Source: CAZLDI01 sp964558415 (GTDB taxonomy: Bacteria > Chloroflexota > Dehalococcoidia > SM23-28-2 > RBG-16-64-32). Taken from it: DNA of 64,000 nt. Below are positions 28,171 through 35,657 of this stretch, piece by piece; position 1 is the first letter of the stretch; the number at the start of each line of letters is the position of its first letter. The stretch lies in assembly GCA_964558415.1 (NCBI GenBank), contig CAZLDI010000002.1, positions 124,001 to 188,000 of the forward strand, read 5' to 3'. Position numbers and translations under genes: made by a program. The notes below the pieces were generated by a model. The model did not search any database, was not told the origin of the DNA, and worked only from the letters and a program-made list of their open reading frames with translations.

Positions 28171-28199
28171 AACTTATCGTCAAGTCATTCAGTAGTCAA
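28171..28199 (-). promoter_or_regulatory. Candidate promoter of the 28133 gene
   Basis: Minus strand TTGACT (28194-28199), 17-nt spacer, TAAGTT (28171-28176), followed about 30 nt later by GGGGGTGCACT before the ATG. Confidence 0.45.
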
Positions 28200-28338
28200 T
28201 ACCCAATTTTAGGTACAAACGAGTTGGCTTGGCATGCGACGACCAGCGCCCGAATGCCGAAGCCGTTCACGGGCCGCCTGTCTAGGCCCCCATTCTGGGG
28301 GCGGCCAGCAGAAAGGGCTTCTACTGCTGAGGGAACTG

Positions 28339-28414
28339 TGGAGCCCCGGGCCGGACTCGAACCGGCGACCTGCGGTTTAGGAAACCGACGCTCTATCCAC
28401 TGAGCTACCGGGGC
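28339..28414 (-). tRNA. tRNA-Arg (CCT anticodon)
   Basis: Minus strand cloverleaf: acceptor GCCCCGG/CCGGGGC, D arm, anticodon loop TTCCTAA (anticodon CCT), T arm GGTTCGA, discriminator T, encoded CCA. It lies 27 nt after tRNA-Ala and is probably cotranscribed with it. Confidence 0.93.
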
Positions 28415-28441
28415 GCCGAACGCGTGAAGGAGAAAGGAAAC

Positions 28442-28517
28442 TGGTGGAGATAGCGGGGCTCGAACCCGCAACCTCGGCATTGCGAACGCCGCGCTCTCCC
28501 AATTGAGCTATATCCCC
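28442..28517 (-). tRNA. tRNA-Ala (CGC anticodon)
   Basis: Minus strand cloverleaf: acceptor GGGGATA/TATCTCC with a wobble, anticodon stem CGGCG/TGCCG around TTCGCAA (anticodon CGC), T arm GGTTCGA, discriminator A, encoded CCA. First of the Ala-Arg pair. Confidence 0.93.
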
Positions 28518-28529
28518 ACCCGATAATTG

Positions 28530-28535
28530 ATTATA
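28530..28535 (-). promoter_or_regulatory. -10 box for the tRNA-Ala/tRNA-Arg pair
   Basis: Perfect TATAAT on the minus strand, 12 nt before the tRNA-Ala 5' end. No convincing -35 sits 16-18 nt upstream. Confidence 0.5.
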
Positions 28536-28607
28536 GCAGGAGAATTAGAGAGCGGGCGAGCCGGAACGGACAACGAAACAACAGCGCAGGGAGCACAGAG
28601 CAAGATG

Positions 28608-29162
28608 TCACCTCAGGAGGCCGGGGACGATTTCGACTGTGACGACGCCCGCCGTCAGGTCCACGCCCTGAACGATATCGTCCACCGCGGGCACCAGGAT
28701 CTCGCCGAGCGGCCCGCGCACAAGATACACGTCGTTACTTGGGGTGGACGTGACCTCCACCACGTGCCCGAGGTCCCGTCCGTCCGCTGCCCGGACGGCG
28801 AGGCCGATTAGCTGATAGCGGTAGTACTCGCCTTCCGGCAGCGGCGGCAGGTCCTGCTGCGGGACGGTTAGATACGCGCCCTGCAGCGCCCGCGCTTGAT
28901 CTCGGTACGAAATGCCCGAGAGCTTCGCGACAAGCATCCGGCCCGCCGCGCGGCAGTGCTCGACCTGATGCTCGAATCCGCCTGCTGTGAGGCGCCGTCC
29001 CGGCGACAACACCCCGGCGGGTGCGAGAGGTTCGATCCTCACCTCGCCGCCTCTGCCCCAGGCGGCGACTACGCGGCCTACCGCGACGTGGCCCGGCGGG
29101 ATTCCGTCACTCTCGCTCGCCGAATCCTCCGTCGCCGATTTCGAGGATGGCCCTTTCGCCAC
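28608..29162 (-). CDS. rimM: Ribosome maturation factor RimM
   Basis: 184 residues. RimM binds the 30S subunit during assembly of the 16S 3' domain. Visible: VAVGRVVAAWGRGGEVRIEP at residues about 26-45 (RimM N-terminal barrel; GRGG replaces the usual GLKG), LPEGEYYRYQLIGLAV, and the PRC-barrel part VVEVTSTPSNDVYLVRG with EILVPAV and V-x-I-VPGLL at the end. The chosen GTG at 29162 makes it overlap the KH gene by 56 nt; a later start lacks a good codon before the conserved barrel. Last gene of the ffh-rpsP-khpA-rimM operon. Confidence 0.9.
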   Translation of the reverse strand: MAKGPSSKSATEDSASESDGIPPGHVAVGRVVAAWGRGGEVRIEPLAPAGVLSPGRRLTAGGFEHQVEHCRAAGRMLVAKLSGISYRDQARALQGAYLTVPQQDLPPLPEGEYYRYQLIGLAVRAADGRDLGHVVEVTSTPSNDVYLVRGPLGEILVPAVDDIVQGVDLTAGVVTVEIVPGLLR

Positions 29163-29358
29163 GTCGTATCGCCGCCACCTTGAGCAGCGTGCGCATGGCG
29201 TTGGCGATGCGGCCCTGCTTGCCGATGACGCGCCCCATGTCCGCCTCGGCGACCTTCAGGTGGAAGACGAGGTGGTCGCCGGCGTCTTCCTCCGACACCT
29301 CAACCTCGTCCGGGCTGTCGACGATGGCGCGGGCCATGTACTCTATGAGCTCTTTCAT
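29107..29358 (-). CDS. khpA: KH-domain RNA-binding protein KhpA
   Basis: 83 residues with one KH domain and the GRVIGKQGR loop (G-x-x-G) at about 42-50. KhpA binds RNA, often with KhpB, and is linked to cell-size control and ribosome or sRNA functions in other bacteria. It starts 6 nt after rpsP and overlaps rimM, the conserved context of this gene. Confidence 0.93.
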   Translation of the reverse strand: MKELIEYMARAIVDSPDEVEVSEEDAGDHLVFHLKVAEADMGRVIGKQGRIANAMRTLLKVAAIRRGERAILEIGDGGFGERE

Positions 29359-29364
29359 GCGGGG

Positions 29365-30072
29365 TTACTCCGTGGGTTCGGGTTCGTCCGTAGTCTCCGC
29401 CACCGCATCCGGTTCGGACGGCGCCTCCGCCTCAGCCTCTACCGCTGCTTCGGGCTCGGGCGCGGCCTCATCCTGCGCCTCGGGGGCTGCTTCGGACTCA
29501 GGCGGTGCCTCTGCCTCCACTACGACCTCTGCCGCTGCTTCGGGCTCGGGCGCGCCCTCATCCTGCGCCTCCGGGGCGGCTTCGGCCTCTGGCGGCGCAT
29601 CTGCCTCCGCTGCGACCTCGGCCGCTACTTCGGGCTCGAGCGCGGCCTCATCCCGCGCCTCGGGGGCTGCTTCGGCTTCAGGCGGTGCCTCTGCCTCCAC
29701 TGCGACCTCCGGAGCCTTGGGCTTGGCGGCAGCCGCCGGCGCGGCGGGCGCTTCCGCCTTCGCTTCTTTCTCCTTCTTCGGCGCCGGCGCGACAGTCGGG
29801 CCCTCGTAGCGTACGGGGGCTCGCCCGGCTCTCTCCATGACCCCCAGTCGCGTCAGGAGCTTGGCGGCGGTGTCAGACGGCTGCGCGCCGTTCTGGAGCC
29901 AGCGGATCGCCTCTTCCTCCTTCACGACGAGCGTCGTCGGCTCCGTACGCGGGTTGTAGTGCCCGATTATCTTCAGGAACGACCCGTCGCGCGGCGACCG
30001 GGAGTCAGCGACGACGATGCGATAGGCGGGCTGCTTCTTCTTGCCCACCCGGGTCAGGCGAATGCGTAGCAA
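29365..30072 (-). CDS. rpsP: 30S ribosomal protein bS16 with long acidic repeat tail
   Basis: The first about 85 residues are an ordinary bS16 (MLRIRLTRVGKKKQPAYRIV, DSRSPRDG, IGHYNPR, WLQNGAQPSDT). After residue 90 the protein continues for 145 residues of Ala/Glu/Pro, reaching 235 instead of the usual 80-100. Residues 121-210 are three 30-residue repeats (EAEAPPEAEAAPEA core), then a partial fourth. The tail is strongly acidic, unlike any rRNA-binding surface, so it probably projects from the 30S subunit. Cotranscribed with ffh, 36 nt upstream, and khpA. Confidence 0.93.
   Translation of the reverse strand: MLRIRLTRVGKKKQPAYRIVVADSRSPRDGSFLKIIGHYNPRTEPTTLVVKEEEAIRWLQNGAQPSDTAAKLLTRLGVMERAGRAPVRYEGPTVAPAPKKEKEAKAEAPAAPAAAAKPKAPEVAVEAEAPPEAEAAPEARDEAALEPEVAAEVAAEADAPPEAEAAPEAQDEGAPEPEAAAEVVVEAEAPPESEAAPEAQDEAAPEPEAAVEAEAEAPSEPDAVAETTDEPEPTE
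29443..29712 (-). repeat. Three 90-bp tandem repeats in the rpsP tail
   Basis: In-frame 90-bp units encode residues 121-150, 151-180 and 181-210 of bS16 with no indels between them. A degenerate partial unit follows. Copy number could vary by recombination without a frameshift. Confidence 0.85.
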
Positions 30073-30108
30073 TAAGCACCTCCGAACTGGTTTGAGTGGA
30101 TCATTCGG

Positions 30109-31437
30109 CTACCGGAGGAACGGCGAGATCTTGGAGCCGCGGCCGGTGCTAATCTCTTGCAGGATCTTCCTGGCTTCCTTGAACTGCTTGAGCAGCCGGT
30201 TGATATCGGCAGCTTGAGTGCCGCTGCCCTTTGCGATGCGCCGGCGGCGGCTGCCGTCGATGATCTCCGGGTGCCGGCGCTCCTCTGCAGTCATTGAATA
30301 GATTATCGCTTCGATGCGCTTAAAGAAACTCTCGTCCATCTCGTCTACGTTCAGCTGCTTCTTGATCTGCGACAACCCGGGTATCATGCCGACCAGCTGG
30401 GCGATCGGCCCCATTTTTCTGATCCGCTGGAACTGCGCCTGGAAATCGTCCAGCGTCAGCGCGCCTTTCTTCATGCGCTGGGTGAGCCCTTCGACATCCT
30501 CGTCCGTCAGGTCTTCCTTCGCCTTTTCGATCAGCGTGAGCATGTCGCCCATGCCCAGCACCCGCGATGCGAAGCGGTCCGGGTAGAACGCCTCCAGCGC
30601 GTCGGACTTTTCGCCGACTCCGACGAACTTGATCGGCACCCCCGTCACGGCGCGGATCGAAAGCGCGGCGCCGCCGCGGGCATCGCCATCAAGCTTGGTG
30701 AGGATGAGGCCGCTCACCGGGACGGCGTTATTGAACTCCTCCGCGGCATGTACCGCTTCCTGGCCGGTCATGGCGTCTGCCACGAGGATGACCTCAGACG
30801 GCGAAAGAGCCTTGTGCAGCGACTTCAGCGCCGATCGGCCGCTGTCGTCCAGCTGGACGTATCCCACGGTGTCGACAATGACGGCAGAGGCGTTGATACG
30901 TTTCGCTTCCTCCAGGCCCTTCTTGCACGCCTCCTCCGGCCGCGCGCCCTCTTTGATGGCGGCCACCGGGATATTGAGCTGCCGGCCAAGCGCCTGCACC
31001 TGCTCGACGGCGGCGACGCGTTCCGGGTCAGCGGCGATCATCAGCGGACGCTCGCCCTGGCGGCGCAAATGGAGGGCTAGCTTGGCGGCCGTGGTCGTCT
31101 TGCCGGAACCCTTCAGGCCGACGAGCATGATGACGGTCGGCGGCGTCTTCGCCTTCTGCAGCGCCGCGTGCCCGCCGCCCAGCATCTCGATCATCTGCAG
31201 GTTGACGGTATCGATAATCGTCTGCATCGGGGTGAGGCTCTTCATAACCTCCGCGCCCAGCGCGCGCTCTCGCACACCCGCGATGAAGTCCTTGACCACC
31301 TTGTAGTTGACGTCCGCCTCAAGCAAGGCTAGCCGGACTTCGCGAAGCGCCTCGTCAAGGTCCTTCTCGGAGATCGTGCCGCGACCGCCCAGCTTGCGGA
31401 AGACGCCCTGTAGCTTGTCGGTGAGGGAATCGAACAT
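30109..31437 (-). CDS. ffh: Signal recognition particle GTPase Ffh
   Basis: 442 residues, full length. Ffh with 4.5S RNA targets membrane and secreted proteins to FtsY and SecYEG. N domain 1-95; G domain with LVGLKGSGKTTT (G1, about 105-116), ADPERVAAVEQ (G2), TKLDGDARGG (G4 region) and FVGVGEKSDALE; M domain with SRRRRIAKGSGT. Oddity: the G3 motif DTAGR reads DTVGY (189-193), losing the conserved Arg. First gene of the operon with rpsP, khpA and rimM. High demand for export fits the many secreted proteins nearby. Confidence 0.95.
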   Translation of the reverse strand: MFDSLTDKLQGVFRKLGGRGTISEKDLDEALREVRLALLEADVNYKVVKDFIAGVRERALGAEVMKSLTPMQTIIDTVNLQMIEMLGGGHAALQKAKTPPTVIMLVGLKGSGKTTTAAKLALHLRRQGERPLMIAADPERVAAVEQVQALGRQLNIPVAAIKEGARPEEACKKGLEEAKRINASAVIVDTVGYVQLDDSGRSALKSLHKALSPSEVILVADAMTGQEAVHAAEEFNNAVPVSGLILTKLDGDARGGAALSIRAVTGVPIKFVGVGEKSDALEAFYPDRFASRVLGMGDMLTLIEKAKEDLTDEDVEGLTQRMKKGALTLDDFQAQFQRIRKMGPIAQLVGMIPGLSQIKKQLNVDEMDESFFKRIEAIIYSMTAEERRHPEIIDGSRRRRIAKGSGTQAADINRLLKQFKEARKILQEISTGRGSKISPFLR

Positions 31438-31510
31438 ATCTACAAGGAATCAGTGTACGGGCGGGTTTTTCAGGGAGTCAAGGATAGAGGGAGCCTGGGG
31501 TTGGCGCCTA

Positions 31511-32134
31511 TCAGCGCGTGGCCACGCCCCTCAGTTGCGGACGCACGCATATGAACGGCGGGATGGGCGGAAACGTATTCTTGACGCTGGATTCGACGTT
31601 GCCGAAGCCCGCCTCCCGAATTGAACGCCCGGTGTCGCGGTTCGGGTGGCAGCCCGCGCCGAACCAGCCCCACATCGGCGTGACCACGTCCTGCCAGAAC
31701 GCCCCGAAGGCGTTCTCGTAGCGCACATGCTCGTAGAACCGGTACTCGCCGCCCGGCTTCAGCACGCGTTTGATCTCCGAAAGGGCCTTTTGTTGGTCGT
31801 TAACGCTGCACATCACGAGCGTAGTGATCACAACGTCAAACGAATCGTCGTCGAACGGGAGCTCTTCCGCAGGAGCCTCACGCAACTCGATAGCCTTGCC
31901 GAGTTCCCTGGCTTTCTGCTCGGCCCGCTTTAGCATGTACGGGTCAGGCTCAGTGGCGATCACCTGCGCATCGTCGCGATAGTAGGGAAAGTTCGCGCCC
32001 GTGCCTGCGCCTATTTCGAGAATCCTGCCTTTCGCCGTCCCTACCATCTCCTCCCGCATGCCGCGGAGCCATCTTTTCTCGGCGGACGCCATCTGGCGGT
32101 CGTATAGGGCGGCGAACCACTTGTGACCTTTCAT
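31511..32134 (-). CDS. Class I SAM-dependent methyltransferase
   Basis: 207 residues; ATG 32134 follows GGAGG by 8 nt. Motif I ILEIGAGTGANFPYY (SAM binding), the acidic ATEPDPYML at strand 2, PAEELPFDDDSFDVVI and VLKPGGEYRFYEHV are typical of the UbiE/Methyltransf_11 type; an aromatic C-terminal part (WGWFGAGCHPNRDT) resembles METTL7-like thiol or lipid methyltransferases. Substrate unknown. It ends the ECF sigma operon 33655-31511. Confidence 0.85.
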   Translation of the reverse strand: MKGHKWFAALYDRQMASAEKRWLRGMREEMVGTAKGRILEIGAGTGANFPYYRDDAQVIATEPDPYMLKRAEQKARELGKAIELREAPAEELPFDDDSFDVVITTLVMCSVNDQQKALSEIKRVLKPGGEYRFYEHVRYENAFGAFWQDVVTPMWGWFGAGCHPNRDTGRSIREAGFGNVESSVKNTFPPIPPFICVRPQLRGVATR

Positions 32135-32163
32135 TGGAGAGACCTCCGGTCTGCTAGACATGC

Positions 32164-32412
32164 TCACCCGTCACTGGCGCCTGTCTTCAAGGCTTGAACT
32201 TCGCTACGCAGGCGGGAGACCTCCTCCCGAAGCGGTATATCCTCAGTCTCTGGCGTCGCGTGGTCTCCGTGGCCGGGCATGCAATCAATGGAGAGCTCCT
32301 TCTTCTGCCCGCGCGAGCGGGCGACCAGCCAGGCGACTCCGCCCATCGCAAGCATACCCAACGGACACGCGAGTACGAGAAGAACAAGAGCGATAGCACC
32401 TATCGTTTCCAT
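32164..32412 (-). CDS. Small single-pass membrane protein with coiled coil
   Basis: 82 residues; AAGGAG lies 6 nt before the ATG. Residues 5-30 are one hydrophobic segment, then a short basic stretch (ARSRGQKK), a His/Asp-containing loop (CMPGHGDH) and a C-terminal heptad helix (LREEVSRLRSEVQALKTG). The His/Cys loop could bind metal. No family recognised. Its spacing (60 nt after the membrane protein, 29 nt before the methyltransferase) places it in the ECF sigma operon. Confidence 0.7.
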   Translation of the reverse strand: METIGAIALVLLVLACPLGMLAMGGVAWLVARSRGQKKELSIDCMPGHGDHATPETEDIPLREEVSRLRSEVQALKTGASDG

Positions 32413-32472
32413 TGCTTTCTCCTTCCTACATTTGGAATGCTCACTGCCATCGCATCCGATACCAGCGGCTTC

Positions 32473-33099
32473 TCAGTAAAGTCCCATCGCCATCGTTAGG
32501 CTCATCGAAGCGCCGAACAGCAGAGCGTATGAGCCGGCCATTGCGACGCCGTGCCGCCTCAACGTGAGCGCGACAGTCGTGAGTGTTAGCCCCTGCTCGC
32601 GGAGGAACCAGAGCAGCCAGCCCGCGAGGCCGACGATGCTGAGGGCAACGAAGTACGGGAGCGCGCTCTGGATGAATTCCTGAACAGCCGCGGCGCTTGC
32701 GATGCCAAGCACGTTTGCAGTCGCGCCGCTTATGCAGCAGGCTCCAGCGACGACTCCCCAGCTGCCGCCGGCAGCGAGGAAAGCCCGCTGCCCCTTCAGC
32801 CAGGAGAACACCGGCAGTCCCATGATGCGCGCGACCAGGCTCGATTGTGGCTCTTGAAGTCCCCCATCGTATGCAGCGCCCACCCGTGATCGGAACGGCC
32901 ACCATGCAGGCCGGCGCGTTCCGGGCGCGAGCTCTGCTTGGAGTCTCGCCTTGAAGTCCGGGTTCGCCAGGCCTCGGAGCCCGGTCGCCAGCCTCGCCAG
33001 CGCGTCCACACCCTCGTCGCCGGTCGAGGCGAACTGACCGCTGGAGACGATGCTCTCGATCGACTTGTTCAGTTCGTCGTGCTTGAGTTCCCTAGTCAT
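32473..33099 (-). CDS. Anti-sigma-like / MerT-like membrane protein
   Basis: 208 residues from ATG 33099, which overlaps the sigma-factor stop by a few bases, so translation is coupled. The N-terminal 65 residues are helical and charged (LARLATGLRGLANPDFKARL), placed as an anti-sigma domain would be. Then come three or four membrane segments, the first containing GVVAGACCISGATANVLG. A vicinal Cys pair there recalls mercuric transport proteins of the MerT type. It may both hold the sigma factor and sense or move a thiophilic metal; this is inference. Confidence 0.7.
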   Translation of the reverse strand: MTRELKHDELNKSIESIVSSGQFASTGDEGVDALARLATGLRGLANPDFKARLQAELAPGTRRPAWWPFRSRVGAAYDGGLQEPQSSLVARIMGLPVFSWLKGQRAFLAAGGSWGVVAGACCISGATANVLGIASAAAVQEFIQSALPYFVALSIVGLAGWLLWFLREQGLTLTTVALTLRRHGVAMAGSYALLFGASMSLTMAMGLY

Positions 33100-33655
33100 T
33101 CCAGTCACCTACCCCCGAGCGCAGAGTCTCCATCGCTCGATGTTGAAGCAGTTTGACCGCGCCCTCGCTGCGGCCCATTTCTAGTGCGACCTCCTTGACG
33201 CTGTTCTCCTGGCCGAATCGCATGACCAGCACTTTTCGCTGGTCCTTCGGCAGCCTCTGCACTAGCTCGAACAAGCGCGCCCGCGTCTCCACTTCTATCA
33301 AGCGGGCCTCCCAGGCTTCGTCTTGTGAACTAACCGTCTCCAGCAGCGGTTCCTCTCTCGCGGCGCGCTTGAAGTAGTCCGTGGCAGCGTTGGCGGCGAT
33401 CCGGAACAGCCAGGCAGAGAACGGAACGCCGCGCCATTCGAAGCGCGACAGGTTCTCCAGCGCCTGCCGGAATGTCTCCGCCGTCACGTCCTCGGCGGCC
33501 GCGCGATTGCCCGTCCTCGTGACGGCGAAGGCATAGACGCGATCGAAGTAGCGCTCGTACAGCTTGGCGAAGCGGCGAGGCTGCCTCTGCGAGGCCTCGA
33601 TGAGCTGGCGTTCTGCTTCTAACTGCCTGGCATCAAGCACGGGTCGATTCCTCAC
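33092..33655 (-). CDS. ECF-type RNA polymerase sigma factor
   Basis: 187 residues. Region 2: FAKLYERYFDRVYAFAVTRTGNRAAAEDVTAETF, of which the core residues FDRVYAFA and AAEDVTAETF are classical, and WLFRIAANAATDYFKR; region 4: LPKDQRKVLVMRFGQ and VALEMGRSEGAVKLLQHRA, the DNA-binding helix-turn-helix. It heads the operon with the overlapping membrane protein, a small membrane protein and a methyltransferase. The overlap with a putative anti-sigma gene is the usual ECF arrangement. Confidence 0.92.
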   Translation of the reverse strand: MRNRPVLDARQLEAERQLIEASQRQPRRFAKLYERYFDRVYAFAVTRTGNRAAAEDVTAETFRQALENLSRFEWRGVPFSAWLFRIAANAATDYFKRAAREEPLLETVSSQDEAWEARLIEVETRARLFELVQRLPKDQRKVLVMRFGQENSVKEVALEMGRSEGAVKLLQHRAMETLRSGVGDWND

Positions 33656-33721
33656 TCTGTCCTTGGCCTGCGAGCATAACTGCCTTGAGGCCAGAAAGTT
33701 ACGCGAACGCGAAGAGCTTCT

Positions 33722-34639
33722 TTAGCTCCACGTCTGGCCACCATCGCTCGATCGGTAGAGCCGGCCCTCGCCGTTCACTACCAATACCTCCAGCGGGTCT
33801 GAGGGGTTCATCCCAATCACTAGGACGAGCGTGTCGTTAAGGGCCGTCGCGTTCCACGTAGTCCCACCGTCCGTGCTGACGAACAGGCCGCTGCTCGTCC
33901 CCGCGTAGACCCGCCTACCTTCGGGGGCCGCCCTTATCGTGAAAACCACTCCCGTGTCGATGCCTTGCCGGGAGGCGGCCCACGTCTTTCCGCCGTCTCC
34001 GCTGCGCAGAATCCCGGCGTCAACAGCCGCGAGCAGCAGGGTACCGTCAGGCAGCTCCTGGATCGCGGCTGTGCCTGGAGGAACGTCGGAGGAGACGAGG
34101 CGCCAGTCACGTCCGCCGTCATCGCTGACCTGCAGGCCGAAGCCGACGGGAACGGCGTACAGGCGTCCCTTCATGGTTGGTGAAGCGGCAAACGTGTGCA
34201 AGTCCAGGCCGGGGAGGTTGGAGTCGACCGCGGCCCACGTCTCGCCCCCATCTTCGCTGCGGTAGTAGACGTCGTGGCCAGCCATGTAGACCGTGGTTGG
34301 CGTGAAAGTGTCGTATACAAGGTTCATGGCGTCGCGACCCGCCTCGTCGATGACTTCTGTCCAGCTATCGCCGTCATCGTTGCTCTTCTGGACGCCACCG
34401 TGGTGTCCGAAGAGGATCGCATCATCGGCCGCCGGGCTGAAGGCGAGAGAGTGGTAGTCGGCGGTGTCAAAGGTGTGTATAGCGTCGAAGCGGCTCGGCC
34501 CCGTCCCACTGTCGCCGCCGCCTTGCAGCAGAAAGACGACGATGGCGACGACGGCCGCGACCAGCAGGGCCGACCAGAGCGCGATGCGTACGCCCCATGT
34601 GCGGCGTTTCAGGCTCGGCGAACTCCCTTTGGAAGGCAT
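33722..34639 (-). CDS. Membrane-anchored beta-propeller (VPS10/BNR type)
   Basis: 305 residues. A membrane anchor (about 18-40) is followed by six or more BNR-type blades: KSNDDGDSWTEV, RSEDGGETWAAV, VSDDGGRDWRLV, RSGDGGKTWAAS, VSTDGGTTWNAT, RSSDGGQTWS. The Asp-box repeats mark sortilin, sialidase or photosystem-assembly-like propellers; the catalytic residues of sialidases are not evident. Such proteins are often annotated as F510_1955-type glycosylhydrolases. It follows the thioredoxin-like lipoprotein by 12 nt and is likely cotranscribed with it. Confidence 0.82.
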   Translation of the reverse strand: MPSKGSSPSLKRRTWGVRIALWSALLVAAVVAIVVFLLQGGGDSGTGPSRFDAIHTFDTADYHSLAFSPAADDAILFGHHGGVQKSNDDGDSWTEVIDEAGRDAMNLVYDTFTPTTVYMAGHDVYYRSEDGGETWAAVDSNLPGLDLHTFAASPTMKGRLYAVPVGFGLQVSDDGGRDWRLVSSDVPPGTAAIQELPDGTLLLAAVDAGILRSGDGGKTWAASRQGIDTGVVFTIRAAPEGRRVYAGTSSGLFVSTDGGTTWNATALNDTLVLVIGMNPSDPLEVLVVNGEGRLYRSSDGGQTWS

Positions 34640-34651
34640 AAGAAGCCTGAT

Positions 34652-35608
34652 TCAATAGCCCCCAGAGCCACCACCGTTGAGCAGCGGTGACAGTGCGCCC
34701 TCCAGTTCCTCGTAGCTGACAACGCCTTCGAACTTGGCGGCGATGATCCCGTCGCCATCCACGACGAAGACCCAGGGCTCGTTCTGGAGCCGCCACTCGT
34801 CCGTTATGAAGGGCAGTGGTTCAAGAGCGATGCCCGCGCGGGCCTTCTCAATGTCATACGGTTCTACGTGGATGAAGTTCGCCTGACTTTTGTATGCCTC
34901 GTACAACTCGTCGACGATCTGCTTGGTGGGTCCGCATATCTGGCTGAGGCAGAAGGACGGAGTGGCGAAGACGATGACCGTGGGGCGGCCGGAGGACAAA
35001 GCGTCGGCGATTGTCTTGTCGTGCATTTCGGGGATCGGCACTTCTGACGTATCGATCTCAGTGATGTCGGTGACGTCGCTGAGGATGGTCTGAACGCTCG
35101 CCGGGGCCGGGTCACCGGTGTTGGGGCTGAAGCTGTCCTCGTTCACCGAGAACACCGGCCTCACGGCCTCTAGTTGACGCCCGGCGGCCGTTCCTGTGAC
35201 CTCCACGCCCCACTGACCGGCGGCGTCAAAGTCCACCTGTGCCACGTAGACGCCGGTTTCTCCCGCCTCGTGCGTCTCGGTCGTGCCGTCATCGTGTGTA
35301 TGCGTGTATGTCTTCGTGATGCGTAGCGACTCCGCATCCAGCTCAAACTTCAAGCTGCCTTCGGATCCTTCGAACAGAAAGAAGCGCAGGTGCAGGTCTG
35401 CCCCCAGCACTTGCCCGCCATCCTGGTCCAGAAGGCCCAGAACCATGCGGTTCGCGCCCACAGCGAGGTCGGACGAAACGACGACCGGTTGGATCTCGGC
35501 TGACAACGGGGTGAGGATGATGCGGTCGTCGTCCGACGAACCGCCGCAGGCGGCGGCGACGATTGCCAGGGCGACGACTGCGGTGGGCGCGAAGCCTCTG
35601 AGTGTCAT
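34652..35608 (-). CDS. Lipoprotein with thioredoxin-like (SCO/redoxin) domain
   Basis: 318 residues from ATG 35608. Signal peptide with lipobox (AAACGG). An Ig-like domain occupies about 35-160 (RMVLGLLDQDGG; THTHDDGTTETHEAGETG is His-rich). The C-terminal thioredoxin fold holds VIVFATPSFCLSQICGPT, a CxxxxC redox or copper site, then EPYDIE and a WVFVVDGDGIIAAKFEG end. SCO-type proteins deliver copper to oxidases with such Cys pairs; the six-residue CLSQIC spacing is unlike the CxxxC of classical SCO, so the exact role is open. First gene of a pair with the propeller protein. Confidence 0.82.
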   Translation of the reverse strand: MTLRGFAPTAVVALAIVAAACGGSSDDDRIILTPLSAEIQPVVVSSDLAVGANRMVLGLLDQDGGQVLGADLHLRFFLFEGSEGSLKFELDAESLRITKTYTHTHDDGTTETHEAGETGVYVAQVDFDAAGQWGVEVTGTAAGRQLEAVRPVFSVNEDSFSPNTGDPAPASVQTILSDVTDITEIDTSEVPIPEMHDKTIADALSSGRPTVIVFATPSFCLSQICGPTKQIVDELYEAYKSQANFIHVEPYDIEKARAGIALEPLPFITDEWRLQNEPWVFVVDGDGIIAAKFEGVVSYEELEGALSPLLNGGGSGGY

Positions 35609-35657
35609 CACTGCGAAGTACGCTGTCTGGTGCGCCCTGGACGCGTCGGGGAGGCCT

